Shown: piece after piece, positions 8,895-17,720 of the stretch | Layout: each line of letters begins with the position of its first letter | Numbering within the stretch: the stretch's first letter is position 1 | Source of the DNA: Mycobacterium sp. MBM | GTDB taxonomy: Bacteria > Actinomycetota > Actinomycetes > Mycobacteriales > Mycobacteriaceae | Direction of reading: 5' to 3' | Assembly (NCBI GenBank): GCA_021648845.1 | Contig: JAKJHY010000003.1 | Span: forward strand, 186,001-250,000 | DNA length: 64,000 nucleotides | The notes under the pieces: generated by a model | Databases searched by the model: none | Told to the model about the DNA's origin: nothing | The model's input: only the letters and a program-made list of their open reading frames with translations | Translations under genes and position numbers: made by a program

Positions 8895-9850
8895 ACAGCA
8901 CCGACATCGATATCGAGCTGGCCAGGTATTCGGACTGGGCCTTCACCTCGTCGGTGCTGGTGCTGGTGCTGGCCTTGCTGCTGTTGGCCGCCGAACTGGC
9001 CTATTCGCGCGGCCGCAAGGTCGAGGCCCGTGAGCTCGTCGGGGTGGGGGCCGACAGCGCCACGCCCGGGATCGTCACCGCCACCGACACCCGTACCGTC
9101 GACGAACGCATCGGGCGGGCCGGGGTGGCTCTGACCTACGTCGGTATCGCCCTGCTCGCGGCGTGCATCGTGCTGCGCGGGCTGGCCACCGCGCGGGTGC
9201 CGTGGGGCAACATGTACGAGTTCATCAACCTGACCTGCTTTTCCGGTCTGGTCGCCGCGGCCGTCGTCTTGCGCCGCCCGCAATACCGCGGGTTGTGGGT
9301 CTTCGTGCTGCCGCCGGTGTTGGTCTTGCTGACCGTGTCGGGTAAGTGGCTCTACACCCATGCCGCGCCGGTGATGCCTGCGCTGCAGTCGTACTGGTTG
9401 CCGATCCATGTCTCGGTGGTCAGCCTCGGCTCGGGGGTCTTCCTGGTCGGCGGGGTGGCCAGCGTGCTGTTCCTGCTGAAGATGTCGCCGCTTGCCCACC
9501 GGGACAACGGTTTCGGGAGAATGCTGGCGCGCCTGCCGGATGCGCAGTTGCTGGACCGGATCGCCTACCGCACCACCATCTTCGCCTTCCCGGTGTTCGG
9601 TTTCGGCGTCATCTTCGGCGCCATCTGGGCCGAGGAGGCGTGGGGCCGGTATTGGGGCTGGGATCCCAAGGAGACGGTGTCGTTCATCGCGTGGGTGGTC
9701 TACGCCGCCTACCTGCATGCCCGGTCGACGGCGGGTTGGCGGGACAAGAAGGCCGCCTGGATCAACGTGGTGGGTTTCATCGCCATGGTCTTCAATCTGT
9801 TCTTCATCAACCTGGTCACGGTGGGTCTGCACTCGTACGCGGGGGTGTGA
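8891..9850 (+). CDS. ccsA: Cytochrome c biogenesis protein CcsA/ResC (ccsB in mycobacterial naming)
   Basis: A 319-residue haem-handling membrane protein with about eight helices. It carries the tryptophan-rich WWD domain as WGRYWGWDPKETVSFIAW and conserved histidines flanking it, including YTHAAPVMPALQSYWLPIHV and the late LVTVGLHSYAG. It forms the haem export and ligation complex with ResB, whose stop codon overlaps this GTG start by four bases. Orthologue of Rv0529. Both ccsA and ccsB are used as names for this family in actinobacteria. Confidence 0.95.
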   Translation: MNSTDIDIELARYSDWAFTSSVLVLVLALLLLAAELAYSRGRKVEARELVGVGADSATPGIVTATDTRTVDERIGRAGVALTYVGIALLAACIVLRGLATARVPWGNMYEFINLTCFSGLVAAAVVLRRPQYRGLWVFVLPPVLVLLTVSGKWLYTHAAPVMPALQSYWLPIHVSVVSLGSGVFLVGGVASVLFLLKMSPLAHRDNGFGRMLARLPDAQLLDRIAYRTTIFAFPVFGFGVIFGAIWAEEAWGRYWGWDPKETVSFIAWVVYAAYLHARSTAGWRDKKAAWINVVGFIAMVFNLFFINLVTVGLHSYAGV

Positions 9851-9853
9851 GCC

Positions 9854-10921
9854 GTGCCGAGCTTTCGGGAACAGGGCCGGTTTGTCGACCCGGCGCTGGA
9901 GGTGCCGCCCGAATGGACGGCGCCGACACCACCGCGCGGCTTCCCGGCGCAACCGGCCCCGGAGGTGCCGCCGCAGACCAGCCCGGTCCCGTTGCCGGCC
10001 CCGTATCTCGATCTGTCCACGGTCGCGCTGCTCGGCAAGCCCAAGCGGGCGCCCTCGGGGGGCTGGCGCCGCTGGCTGTACCTGGCCTCGTTCAAGACGA
10101 TCAATGTCGGCGAGAGCCCGAAGGTCACCAATCAGATGGCCCTGCTCGAGGAGGCGGGCAGACCGCTGCGCGGCTGTTACCGCATTGCGGTGCTGTCGCT
10201 CAAGGGCGGTGTCGGTAAGACGACCGTCACCGCGACGCTGGGCGCCACGTTCGCCTCCAGCCGGGGTGACCGTGTCATCGCCGTCGATGCCAACCCCGAC
10301 CGGGGCACCCTCAGTCAGAAGGTGCCGCTGGAGACGCCGGCCACGGTGCGACACCTGCTGCGCGATGCCGAGGGGATCGCCAGTTACAGCGATGTACGCC
10401 GTTACACCTCGCAGGGGCCGAGCCGACTGGAGGTCCTGGCCTCGGAATCCGACCCGGCGGTCTCCGAGGCGTTCAGCTCACAGGATTACACGCGCACCGT
10501 CGAGTTGCTGGAGCGCTATTACAGTCTGGTGCTGACCGATTGCGGTACCGGGATGCTGCACTCGGCGATGGCGGCGGTGCTGTCCAAGGCCGATGTGCTG
10601 GTGGTCGTCAGCTCGGGTTCGGTGGACGGTGCGCGCTCGGCGTCGGCGACGTTGGACTGGCTGGATGCGCACGGGCACCAGGACTTGGTGCGCAACGCCG
10701 TCGCGGTGGTCAACGCGGTGCGGCCGCGTTCGGGCAAGGTCGACCTGCAGAAGGTCGTCGATCACTTTTCCCGGCGGTGCCGGGCGGTGCTGCAGGTGCC
10801 GTTCGACCCGCATCTGGAGGAGGGCGCCGAGATCAGCCTGGACCGGCTGAAGCCGTCGACGCGGGAGGCGTTGTTGCGGTTGGCGGCGGTGGTCGCAGCC
10901 GGGTTCCCTGCGGTCGGGTGA
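9854..10921 (+). CDS. ParA/MinD-like P-loop ATPase
   Basis: A 355-residue protein with a proline-rich N-terminal 60 residues and then a MinD/ParA ATPase domain. The deviant Walker A motif is SLKGGVGKTTVTATLGATFAS (quoted in part) near residue 118; the switch region is LTDCGTGMLHSAMAA and a late hydrophobic helix follows. The organisation is like the ESX-associated ATPases (EspI-type) and Rv0530. It starts three bases after the ccsA stop and probably belongs to the same transcript, but its role in cytochrome maturation is unproved. Confidence 0.9.
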   Translation: MPSFREQGRFVDPALEVPPEWTAPTPPRGFPAQPAPEVPPQTSPVPLPAPYLDLSTVALLGKPKRAPSGGWRRWLYLASFKTINVGESPKVTNQMALLEEAGRPLRGCYRIAVLSLKGGVGKTTVTATLGATFASSRGDRVIAVDANPDRGTLSQKVPLETPATVRHLLRDAEGIASYSDVRRYTSQGPSRLEVLASESDPAVSEAFSSQDYTRTVELLERYYSLVLTDCGTGMLHSAMAAVLSKADVLVVVSSGSVDGARSASATLDWLDAHGHQDLVRNAVAVVNAVRPRSGKVDLQKVVDHFSRRCRAVLQVPFDPHLEEGAEISLDRLKPSTREALLRLAAVVAAGFPAVG

Positions 10922-10937
10922 GTCGCCGCCGGCCGAC

Positions 10938-10989
10938 TTTGACGATGGTGTCAAATATGCCGCCGGGCGGCGCGCCGTCCTGCTAGCGT
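10938..10989 (+). promoter_or_regulatory. Perfect dyad TTTGAC-N6-GTCAAA upstream of a TAGCGT -10 box
   Basis: TTTGAC (10938-10943), six bases and GTCAAA (10950-10955) form a perfect inverted repeat. A TAGCGT -10-like box lies at 10984-10989 and the gene starts at 11046, so the dyad would sit about 41-58 bases before the transcription start. The binding protein is unknown. Confidence 0.4.
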
Positions 10990-11045
10990 CCCCCCACACA
11001 GCGCTTGTCGGCTGGCGGGAGCGTTTGCTGCGGGGGAGGTCCGGT

Positions 11046-12863
11046 ATGCGAACAAGCGGGGCGATACGGCGTCGGGGCATGACCAGGTTGACGGCGTTGA
11101 CGGCAGCGGCGGTCACCGCCGCGACCGTGACCGTCAGCGCCGGTGCGATGGCTCCGGCGGCCATGCAGGCGACGGCCGCCGCCGAGAACGCGGCATACCT
11201 CACCGGCCCATTGCCGAGTCTGCTGGACGTTCTGGGTGTGGACATCAACCAGCTGATCGCCGGGGTGATCCCGCCCGATATTCAGGCGATCATCAACCTG
11301 TTGGGCGTGGACGGCTTCACCACGATCCCGTGGAGTGCACAGGGCATCAACAACACCGTCGACGATCTCGCCTTCCAGGTCATCAGTGTGCCGTTCGTCG
11401 GGCCGATCGCCCGGACACGTGTCGGAGTGGTGGCCGGTGTCGGTGCCGGGGCATATGCCACCAACCGCGCCTACCGGGCGCTGATCTCGAGTGCGTCCGG
11501 CCGGCCGTGGGAGGGGTTCGACCCGCTGTTACCGGCGAGCCCGACCAACCAGACCAATCTGGTACTCGCGTTCGTGCTCAATCCGGAGCGACCCAACGGC
11601 GGCATATTGACGAGGTTTGCTCCGCTGCTGAAGGTGTTCGGGTTCGACGCGTACACACCGCCCGCGGGTGAGGTCACCTCGACGGGCATCCGGCTCAATG
11701 CCAGCACCGTCGATGTGACCTGGGCCTACGCGCCCAACTCGGATTTTCCGGTGACGTTGAATCCGTTCGCGGTGGCGAATTCGCTGTTCGCGGCCTTGCC
11801 GACCAATCTGATGGGCGGATTCGACGTCGCGGGTGACAATCTCTCGGACGCCGCGACCGCCATCGGCCTGTTCGTCGGAGGCGCGGTCGTCGGGACGGCC
11901 CCGGTGGGGCGCCCCTACTACTTCACGCTGAACCCGAACGATCTTCCGTTGGTCGAGCCGCTGCGGTTGCCGTCACGGATCATCAACCTGCTCACCGGGT
12001 GGCAGCTGCCCACTCCGATTGCCGACGCGCTGGAGCCCGCGGCGAGAATTCTGGCCAACGTCGGGTACACCGATGTCGTCACACCGATGGATCTGGCCAA
12101 TGACCCGCAACTGGTCGCGGCCGGGTACCAGCCCTATGACCGAACCTTCAGTGCGGCCGACGCGGCCACGCCGACGCCGCTGTATTCGCGGGCGCCGCTG
12201 ACCTTCGATGAGTGGCTGCGTGTTCCGGGCGATGTGCTGACCGCGTTGATCGTCGGCATCGTCGATTCGATCAGGAACATCGTGTCCGTTCAGACGTGGC
12301 GAGATGCTTTCAGCGCCAAACCCGGTGAAACGGTAGGTGAGCGGATCGCCGCGCTCGACCCGACCGAGGCGGTGGAGTCCGCGCTCGAACCCGTCGTCAC
12401 GGCGATGAACGGTGATGAACAGAGTGCCGGCGATACCCTCCGCGCCGGCCTGCGCGCCACGAACCTGCCCGCCGCGACGGCGAGTGCCACGGCTGCCGGC
12501 GATGAAGCGCTCCGTCAGCCGGCCGCCGATCACGCGATCACGGCCACGGCTGAGGAGACGGTGTCCGAGGACGTCTTCGCCGCGGAGGGGGCGGCCGAGT
12601 TCGCGGCCGAGACGGGTGCCGGGAACCTTGCGGCTGGGCATGTCGTCCGGCACGTCCGTCGCGCCGATATCGCCAGATCGCCCATCGTCAGGTCTGCGAA
12701 GGTCGCCGCGCCGCGCCGTGCCGGCTCGGATCGGTCGGTGCGGGCCGGGAACACGGCCGATGGTGTGGAATCGGCAACCGGTGCGGATGCCAGGATGCCC
12801 GCGTCGGTATCGGGTGCGGCCATTTCCGCCGAATCGTCTGCCGCGGAGCGGCCGGCCCGCTAG
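11046..12863 (+). CDS. Secreted PE-PPE-like protein lacking PE/PPE and nucleophile motifs
   Basis: A 605-residue exported protein. The ATG at 11046 follows a strong Shine-Dalgarno run (GGGGGAGG) by about 6 nt. A signal peptide covers roughly residues 1-46. The central part resembles the C-terminal half of the mycobacterial PE-PPE hydrolase domain: NPERPNGGILTRF and TWAYAPNSDFPVTLNPFAVANSLFA. I see no PE or PPE N-terminus and no GxSxG elbow, so hydrolase activity is doubtful. The last 180 residues are Ala/Glu-rich and look disordered. It sits where M. tuberculosis has a PE_PGRS gene, but that may be coincidence. Confidence 0.65.
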   Translation: MRTSGAIRRRGMTRLTALTAAAVTAATVTVSAGAMAPAAMQATAAAENAAYLTGPLPSLLDVLGVDINQLIAGVIPPDIQAIINLLGVDGFTTIPWSAQGINNTVDDLAFQVISVPFVGPIARTRVGVVAGVGAGAYATNRAYRALISSASGRPWEGFDPLLPASPTNQTNLVLAFVLNPERPNGGILTRFAPLLKVFGFDAYTPPAGEVTSTGIRLNASTVDVTWAYAPNSDFPVTLNPFAVANSLFAALPTNLMGGFDVAGDNLSDAATAIGLFVGGAVVGTAPVGRPYYFTLNPNDLPLVEPLRLPSRIINLLTGWQLPTPIADALEPAARILANVGYTDVVTPMDLANDPQLVAAGYQPYDRTFSAADAATPTPLYSRAPLTFDEWLRVPGDVLTALIVGIVDSIRNIVSVQTWRDAFSAKPGETVGERIAALDPTEAVESALEPVVTAMNGDEQSAGDTLRAGLRATNLPAATASATAAGDEALRQPAADHAITATAEETVSEDVFAAEGAAEFAAETGAGNLAAGHVVRHVRRADIARSPIVRSAKVAAPRRAGSDRSVRAGNTADGVESATGADARMPASVSGAAISAESSAAERPAR

Positions 12864-13021
12864 TTGCGCGGGTTGTCGCCGTCGCGCAGGCGGCGCAGGA
12901 AGTCTGGATCGTCATCGGGGCCGATCACCCGCGGCCGGGGACGAGCCGCCGATGCACGCAGCAATCGGTATGTCGCGTATACGAGCCCGGCCACGATCAG
13001 TGCCAGGAGTAAGTACTGCAA
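12860..13021 (-). CDS. Small single-pass membrane protein (53 aa)
   Basis: A 53-codon minus-strand frame starting at a TTG with a good Shine-Dalgarno (GGAGG, 8 nt upstream). It encodes one hydrophobic helix at the N-terminus (LQYLLLALIVAGLVYATYRLL) and a charged tail ending PDFLRRLRDGDNPRN. This topology is typical of conserved actinobacterial small membrane proteins of unknown role. Its last codons overlap the convergent secreted-protein gene by four bases, and its start is divergent from the DUF4229 gene. Confidence 0.6.
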   Translation of the reverse strand: MQYLLLALIVAGLVYATYRLLRASAARPRPRVIGPDDDPDFLRRLRDGDNPRN

Positions 13022-13061
13022 GCGAAAAACCTCCTTACTCCGAATATACGCGTCTCCTCGG

Positions 13062-13067
13062 TAGGCT
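13062..13067 (+). promoter_or_regulatory. -10 box (TAGGCT) for leaderless DUF4229 gene
   Basis: TAGGCT ends 6 nt before the GTG at 13074, consistent with a leaderless transcript. No convincing -35 box is seen. Confidence 0.45.
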
Positions 13068-13073
13068 CGGGCC

Positions 13074-13373
13074 GTGTCTGAATCTCGGCCGGGTCCCCGG
13101 ATGCTGCGTGATGTCGGTGCCTACATGGTCGCGCGGTTGGCCTTGGCGGCCGTGCTCACGGCTGTGATCGTCGGGGCCGGGCATCTGGTCGGCTTGCGGG
13201 AGTTTCCGCTGGTGGTGGCGGTGTTGTTCGCCCTGGTGCTGGCTCTGCCGTTGGGTATCTGGCTGTTTGCGCCACTGCGCCGGCGGGCCACCGCCAGCAT
13301 CGCCGAGTTCGATGAGCGCCGCCGCAAGGACAAGGAGGTCCTGCGGGCGCGGCTACGCGGCGAGGACGTCTAG
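13074..13373 (+). CDS. DUF4229 small membrane protein
   Basis: A 99-residue protein with two membrane helices (about residues 15-38 and 44-66) and a highly charged C-terminal tail (FDERRRKDKEVLRARLRGED). The layout matches the actinobacterial DUF4229 family; the position corresponds to Rv0531. Function unknown. The GTG has no Shine-Dalgarno but follows a TAGGCT -10 box. Confidence 0.8.
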   Translation: MSESRPGPRMLRDVGAYMVARLALAAVLTAVIVGAGHLVGLREFPLVVAVLFALVLALPLGIWLFAPLRRRATASIAEFDERRRKDKEVLRARLRGEDV

Positions 13374-13423
13374 TGGTGCCAGGGCGGGCACACCGCGGTC
13401 GGGGCGCCGGAGTGCGACTGTCG

Positions 13424-13429
13424 TAGGGT
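13424..13429 (+). promoter_or_regulatory. -10 box (TAGGGT) upstream of the channel gene
   Basis: TAGGGT ends 7 nt before an in-frame GTG at 13437, which would be a leaderless start adding 22 residues to the channel protein compared with the ATG at 13503. The choice between the two starts is open. Confidence 0.35.
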
Positions 13430-13502
13430 GGCACCCGTGCGGAGCGGGGCTGTGGGATGTGATTTTGACCGGCCGGGGCTCCGCAGGATCCAGTCCTTCG
13501 CA

Positions 13503-14693
13503 ATGCGGGTGTCGATTGCCGTGTTGTCTGTTCTGAATGTCCGACGGTGTCTCGGGGTGGTAGTGGCGGCGCTGGCGGCGCCGTTCGCGCTCATTGCGAT
13601 CGCCGCCGCGGACCCGAACTCCGAACCAGCCCCCGCACCCGCGCCCGGTCCCGAGCCGGTGAGCGTGGCGGTGCACACCATCGAACCGTTCGTGATGCGT
13701 ACCAGCCACGGTGAGCTCACCGGCTTCAGCATCGATCTGTGGAACGAGATCGCCAAACGCCTCGACTGGGATACCGAATTCGTCGACACCGCCGACGTGG
13801 CCGGGCAGCTGGCCGCGGTGAGCGACGGCCGCGCCGACGTTGCCCTCGGCGCCGTCTCCCTGACCTCCGAGCGTGAGCAGTCCTTCGATTTCTCGCAGCC
13901 GACGCTCGACGCCGGCCTGCAGATCATCGTCCCGGTCGAGGACACCCGGCCCTCGGTGCCCGGCCTGGGCGGGTACCTGGAACTGTTGTTGTCACGCACG
14001 ATGTTGATCTGGCTCAGTGCCGCCCTCGTGGTGAGCATCGTGCCGGCGCACGTCTTCTGGCTGATCGAACGGAGCCGGGTCAGATCCGGTGAGACGCCGG
14101 TGGTGTCGCGCGCGTACTGGCCCGGCATCCTGCAGGCCTTCGGGTGGGGTGTCGGTTCGCTGGTGGGGCGACAGACCACCGGCGCCACCAGAGCCCTCAC
14201 CAAGGCGCTGGCGATTCTGTGGGGATTTGCCGGGATCGTGTTCGTCTCGTTCTATTCGGCCAACCTCAGTGCCACCCTGACGGTGACCAAACTCGCGGCA
14301 AAGGTCAGCGGCCCGGCCGATCTGTACGGCAAGTCCGTGGCCACCGTGGCGGGCACCACCGCGGCGAGTTTTCTGCGGAACATGGGCATCGACGCGACCG
14401 AGACGGTCACCGTCGAGGACTCCTATGACCTGATGCGCAACGACGGGTACGACGCCGTCGTGTTCGATGCGCCGGTGCTGCGGTACTACGTCGCGCACCG
14501 CGGTGAAGGTGTCGCTGTGATGGCCGGCCCGGTGTTTCAGGAAGAGGATCAGGGATTCGTCTTCGCCATCGACAGTCCGCTGCGCAAGCCGGTCAACCAG
14601 ATGCTGTTCCAGATGCGCGAGGACGGTACCTACAACCTGATCAAGGAAAAGTGGTTCGGCGACGATGTCGCCACCGCGGGGCAGACCGGCTGA
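13503..14693 (+). CDS. Ionotropic glutamate receptor-like channel with solute-binding domain
   Basis: A 396-residue membrane protein built like a prokaryotic iGluR. After a signal peptide (1-36) and a Pro-rich linker, the first lobe of a periplasmic-binding-protein fold (about 53-148) contains GFSIDLWNEIAKRL and GRADVALGAVSLTSERE. A channel module follows: helix 165-187, pore loop 205-228 and helix 232-262 with SFYSANLSATLTVTKL, close to the SYTANLAAFLTV signature of animal iGluR M3. The second lobe runs 268-385 and ends NLIKEKWFGDD. The ligand is probably an amino acid; the ion selectivity is unclear because no TVGYG filter is present. ATG 13503 gives a normal signal peptide; GTG 13437 is the alternative. 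Confidence 0.82.
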   Translation: MRVSIAVLSVLNVRRCLGVVVAALAAPFALIAIAAADPNSEPAPAPAPGPEPVSVAVHTIEPFVMRTSHGELTGFSIDLWNEIAKRLDWDTEFVDTADVAGQLAAVSDGRADVALGAVSLTSEREQSFDFSQPTLDAGLQIIVPVEDTRPSVPGLGGYLELLLSRTMLIWLSAALVVSIVPAHVFWLIERSRVRSGETPVVSRAYWPGILQAFGWGVGSLVGRQTTGATRALTKALAILWGFAGIVFVSFYSANLSATLTVTKLAAKVSGPADLYGKSVATVAGTTAASFLRNMGIDATETVTVEDSYDLMRNDGYDAVVFDAPVLRYYVAHRGEGVAVMAGPVFQEEDQGFVFAIDSPLRKPVNQMLFQMREDGTYNLIKEKWFGDDVATAGQTG

Positions 14694-14700
14694 CCCGGCC

Positions 14701-15579
14701 TCACCCCAGCCACAGTGCCAGTGCGACCGCCACCGCCCACACCAGCATGGTCAGTCCGGTGTCGCGCAGCACCGGGATCAGTTCGCGTCCGCCGAGACCG
14801 CGCCGCACCGGTGCGGCCGCGCGCACGGCCAGCGGCAGGGCCACCAGCCCGGCCGCGGTCCACGGGGTGGCCAGCATCAGCACCAGCGTCAGCGCAAAGG
14901 CCAGCACCAGCAGGGCGATGTAGAGGACGCGGGTGCGCGCATCGCCGAGCCGGACCGCCAGGGTGATCTTGCCGGCGTCCGTATCGGTGGGGATATCGCG
15001 TAAGTTGTTGGCCACCAACACCGCAGAGGACAGCGAACCCATCGCGACCGCCATCGCCAGGCCCACCCAGTCCACCCGCAGAGCCTGGGTGTACTGCGTG
15101 CCCAGCACCGCGACCAGTCCGAAGAACACGAACACCGCGACCTCGCCCAGGCCGCGGTAGCCGTACGGTTTGGCGCCGCCGGTGTACAGCCAGGCACCCG
15201 CGATACAGACGGCGCCGACGGCGATCAGCCAGGGCTGGCTGACGAGCGCCAACGCCAGCCCGGCGCCGGCGCCCAGCAGCAGGCTCAGCATCGCCGCGGT
15301 GAGCACGGCGCGAGGCGAGGCCACCTTGGAGCCGACCAGCCGCAGCGGTCCGCTGCGCACGTCGTCGGTGCCGCGGATGCCGTCGGAGTAGTCGTTGGCG
15401 TAGTTGACCCCGACGATCAGGGCCAGTGCGACCGCCAGCGCGAGCAACGCCTTCCACCACACTGCGTCCCCGAGCCACGCCGCCGCGCCGGTGCCGGCGA
15501 TGACGGGCGCGACCGCGTTCGGAAGCGTGCGCGGGCGGGCTCCGGAGATCCATTGCGCAAAGCTGGCCACGTGCGCCAT
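14701..15579 (-). CDS. menA: 1,4-dihydroxy-2-naphthoate polyprenyltransferase
   Basis: A 292-residue UbiA-superfamily prenyltransferase that joins the isoprenoid tail to 1,4-dihydroxy-2-naphthoate, giving demethylmenaquinone. The first Asp-rich motif is [15 protein letters not shown] and the second [22 protein letters not shown]; nine membrane helices fit the family. The start [20 protein letters not shown] matches the usual MenA N-terminus. It converges on the channel gene with a 7-base gap. Orthologue of Rv0534c; the product goes to MenG at 61850-62539. Confidence 0.96.
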   Translation of the reverse strand: MAHVASFAQWISGARPRTLPNAVAPVIAGTGAAAWLGDAVWWKALLALAVALALIVGVNYANDYSDGIRGTDDVRSGPLRLVGSKVASPRAVLTAAMLSLLLGAGAGLALALVSQPWLIAVGAVCIAGAWLYTGGAKPYGYRGLGEVAVFVFFGLVAVLGTQYTQALRVDWVGLAMAVAMGSLSSAVLVANNLRDIPTDTDAGKITLAVRLGDARTRVLYIALLVLAFALTLVLMLATPWTAAGLVALPLAVRAAAPVRRGLGGRELIPVLRDTGLTMLVWAVAVALALWLG

Positions 15580-15650
15580 CGTTGCATGCCGGTCCGCCCG
15601 CCCGGCGCCGGGGCATACACCCCGCCTGAGCAGGGGTGACGCGGCGCACC

Positions 15651-15679
15651 TTGTCACATCGTCGGGCCGGCATGAGACT
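15651..15679 (+). promoter_or_regulatory. Promoter, leaderless, for the small-protein/MTAP/epimerase operon
   Basis: TTGTCA (15651-15656), a 17-bp spacer and GAGACT (15674-15679) lie with the -10 box 6 nt before the ATG at 15686. This fixes that start and suggests a leaderless operon. Confidence 0.5.
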
Positions 15680-15685
15680 GATCGC

Positions 15686-15907
15686 ATGACTGACCGACTC
15701 AGTAAGAGTGAAATCACCAAGGACGCCCTGCAGGAAGGCGTGGAGACCGTGGCCTCGACGGTGGGCGAGGTCGCGACCATCATCACGACCGCGGTCAAGG
15801 ATGTGGCCAACGCCATCGGCGGGCTCGCCACCGACGCCTTCGCCATCCGCGATGCGGCCCGCCAGGCCGCCCAACGCGCCGAACTGGACGAGCAGCCCGA
15901 CGCCTGA
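15686..15907 (+). CDS. Small hypothetical protein (73 aa) leading the MTA phosphorylase operon
   Basis: A 73-residue, mostly helical soluble protein ([20 protein letters not shown] ... [10 protein letters not shown]). Its Ala/Val-rich middle is amphipathic rather than a clear membrane span. No family recognised. It overlaps the MTA phosphorylase start by one base (TGATG), so the two are coupled, and it begins right after a predicted leaderless promoter. Confidence 0.65.
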   Translation: MTDRLSKSEITKDALQEGVETVASTVGEVATIITTAVKDVANAIGGLATDAFAIRDAARQAAQRAELDEQPDA

Positions 15908-16683
15908 TGCTCGGCGTCATCGGCGGCAGCGGCTTCTACACCTTCTTCGGTCCGGACGCCCGAACCATCAACCTGGACACCCCCTACGGTGCGCCCAGCG
16001 CGGCGATCACCGTCGGCAGCGTCGCCGGCCACGAGGTGGCGTTCCTGCCGCGGCACGGGCTCAACCACGAGTTCTCCCCGCACACCGTGCCCTACCGCGC
16101 GAACATGTGGGCGCTTCGGGCGCTGGGTGTTCGACGCGTCTTCGCGCCGTGCGCGGTCGGCAGCCTGACCCCGGAGCTCGGCCCGGGGGCCATCGTCGTT
16201 CCCGATCAACTGGTGGACCGCACCAGTGGGCGTGCCGATACCTACTTCGATTCCGGCGGTATCCACGTCGGATTCGCCGACCCGTACTGCCCGACGCTGC
16301 GAGTGGCGGCTGCGGAACTGCCCTCGGTGATCGACGGCGGCACGATGGTGGTCATCCAGGGCCCGCGGTTTTCCACCCGGGCGGAGAGCCAGTGGTGGGC
16401 GGCGCAGGGCTTCTCGCTGGTCAACATGACCGGCTACCCGGAGGCGGTGCTCGCCCGTGAACTCGAAATGTGTTATGCGGCAATTGCTTTGGTGACCGAT
16501 CTGGATGCCGGAGTGGAAGCCGGCGCGGGTGTGCGTGCGGTGGACGTCTTCGCCGAATTCGAACGCAATATCGGCGGATTCAAGCAACTCGTGCACGAGG
16601 CCATCGCGGGGGTCGCGCCCGAACGCACCTGCACGCACTGCCTGGCACACGAGGGCGTCACCCTGCCGTTCGAACTGCCGTGA
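15907..16683 (+). CDS. S-methyl-5'-thioadenosine phosphorylase (PNP/MTAP family)
   Basis: A 258-residue phosphorylase of the PNP/MTAP family, orthologue of Rv0535. It releases adenine from 5'-methylthioadenosine for methionine and purine salvage. Visible motifs: phosphate-binding GGSGFY at the N-terminus, [33 protein letters not shown], and the substrate loop [19 protein letters not shown] followed by VTDLDAG. The active-site loop reads NMTGYPE rather than the NMTTVPE of typical MTAPs, so the purine preference should be tested. Coupled to genes on both sides. Confidence 0.88.
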   Translation: MLGVIGGSGFYTFFGPDARTINLDTPYGAPSAAITVGSVAGHEVAFLPRHGLNHEFSPHTVPYRANMWALRALGVRRVFAPCAVGSLTPELGPGAIVVPDQLVDRTSGRADTYFDSGGIHVGFADPYCPTLRVAAAELPSVIDGGTMVVIQGPRFSTRAESQWWAAQGFSLVNMTGYPEAVLARELEMCYAAIALVTDLDAGVEAGAGVRAVDVFAEFERNIGGFKQLVHEAIAGVAPERTCTHCLAHEGVTLPFELP

Positions 16684-17711
16684 GGGTATTGCTCACCGGC
16701 GCCGCCGGTTTCATCGGCAGCCGGATCTGGGCGCTGCTGGCGCAGGCCGGGCACGAGGTGGTGGCCGTCGACGCCATGCTGGGTGCCGCCCACCGCGCGG
16801 GGGCCGACCCGCCACCGGGGTGCCGGCTGCTGGACATCCGCAACCAGACCGCGGTGGGTGAGGTGCTCGCCGGTGTCGACGTGGTCTGCCATCAGGCCGC
16901 CGTGGTCGGTGCCGGCGTCAACGCCGCGGATGCGCCGTCCTATGGCAGCCACAACGACTACGGCACCACGGTGCTGCTGGCCGCGATGTTCGCCGCGGGC
17001 ATCTCGCGGTTGGTGCTGGCGTCCTCGATGGTGGTGTACGGGCAGGGTGACTATGACTGTCCCGAGCACGGACCGGTGCAGCCATTGCCGCGGACCCGCG
17101 CCGACCTCGACAGCGGCCTGTTCGACCACCGCTGCCCCCTCGGTGGCGAACCGCTGCGCTGGCGGTTGGTCGGCGAGGACGCACCGCTGACACCGCGCAG
17201 CCTGTACGCGGCCAGCAAGACCGCGCAGGAGCATTACGCCGTCGCATTCAACGATTCGGTCGGCGGCTCGGTCGTCGCGCTGCGCTACCACAACGTCTAC
17301 GGGCCGGGGATGCCGCGGGACACCCCGTACTCGGGCGTCGCGGCGATCTTCCGATCGCAGCTGGAATCCGGGCAGGCGCCCAAGGTCTACGAGGACGGCG
17401 GGCAGATGCGCGACTTCGTACACGTCGACGATGTGGCCGCGGCCAATGTCGCGGCGGTGGAGGCGAATCTCGGCGGTTTTTCCGCGTTCAACGTCTGCTC
17501 GGGCCGCCCGGTGTCGATCCTGGACGTGGCCACCCGGCTCAGCGAAGCCCGGGACGCCCCGGCCCCCGTGGTCACCGGGCAGTACCGGCACGGCGACGTC
17601 CGCCATATCGTCGCCGACCCGGCCCGGGCCGCCGAGGTGCTGGGTTTCCGCGCGCAGGTGGATCCGCATGACGGCCTCGGCGACTTCGCGTTCGCGCCGC
17701 TGCGAGAGTAG
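16680..17711 (+). CDS. NAD-dependent sugar epimerase/dehydratase (extended SDR)
   Basis: A 343-residue extended short-chain dehydrogenase. The N-terminal Rossmann motif is [28 protein letters not shown] (in part) and the catalytic Tyr-Lys is [17 protein letters not shown] near residue 180. [14 protein letters not shown] and the C-terminal substrate part are typical of UDP-glucose 4-epimerase-like enzymes, and the gene is placed as Rv0536 (galE3). The actual nucleotide sugar is unknown. The GTG start overlaps the phosphorylase stop by four bases. Confidence 0.9.
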   Translation: MRVLLTGAAGFIGSRIWALLAQAGHEVVAVDAMLGAAHRAGADPPPGCRLLDIRNQTAVGEVLAGVDVVCHQAAVVGAGVNAADAPSYGSHNDYGTTVLLAAMFAAGISRLVLASSMVVYGQGDYDCPEHGPVQPLPRTRADLDSGLFDHRCPLGGEPLRWRLVGEDAPLTPRSLYAASKTAQEHYAVAFNDSVGGSVVALRYHNVYGPGMPRDTPYSGVAAIFRSQLESGQAPKVYEDGGQMRDFVHVDDVAAANVAAVEANLGGFSAFNVCSGRPVSILDVATRLSEARDAPAPVVTGQYRHGDVRHIVADPARAAEVLGFRAQVDPHDGLGDFAFAPLRE

Positions 17712-17720
17712 CTCCGAGGT

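Noticed and set aside
8408..10354. Long minus-strand open frame (about 648 codons)
   Set aside because: It lies opposite resB, ccsA and the ParA gene, which have clear domains, and its composition is low in hydrophobic residues and rich in Arg/Gln/His/Gly.
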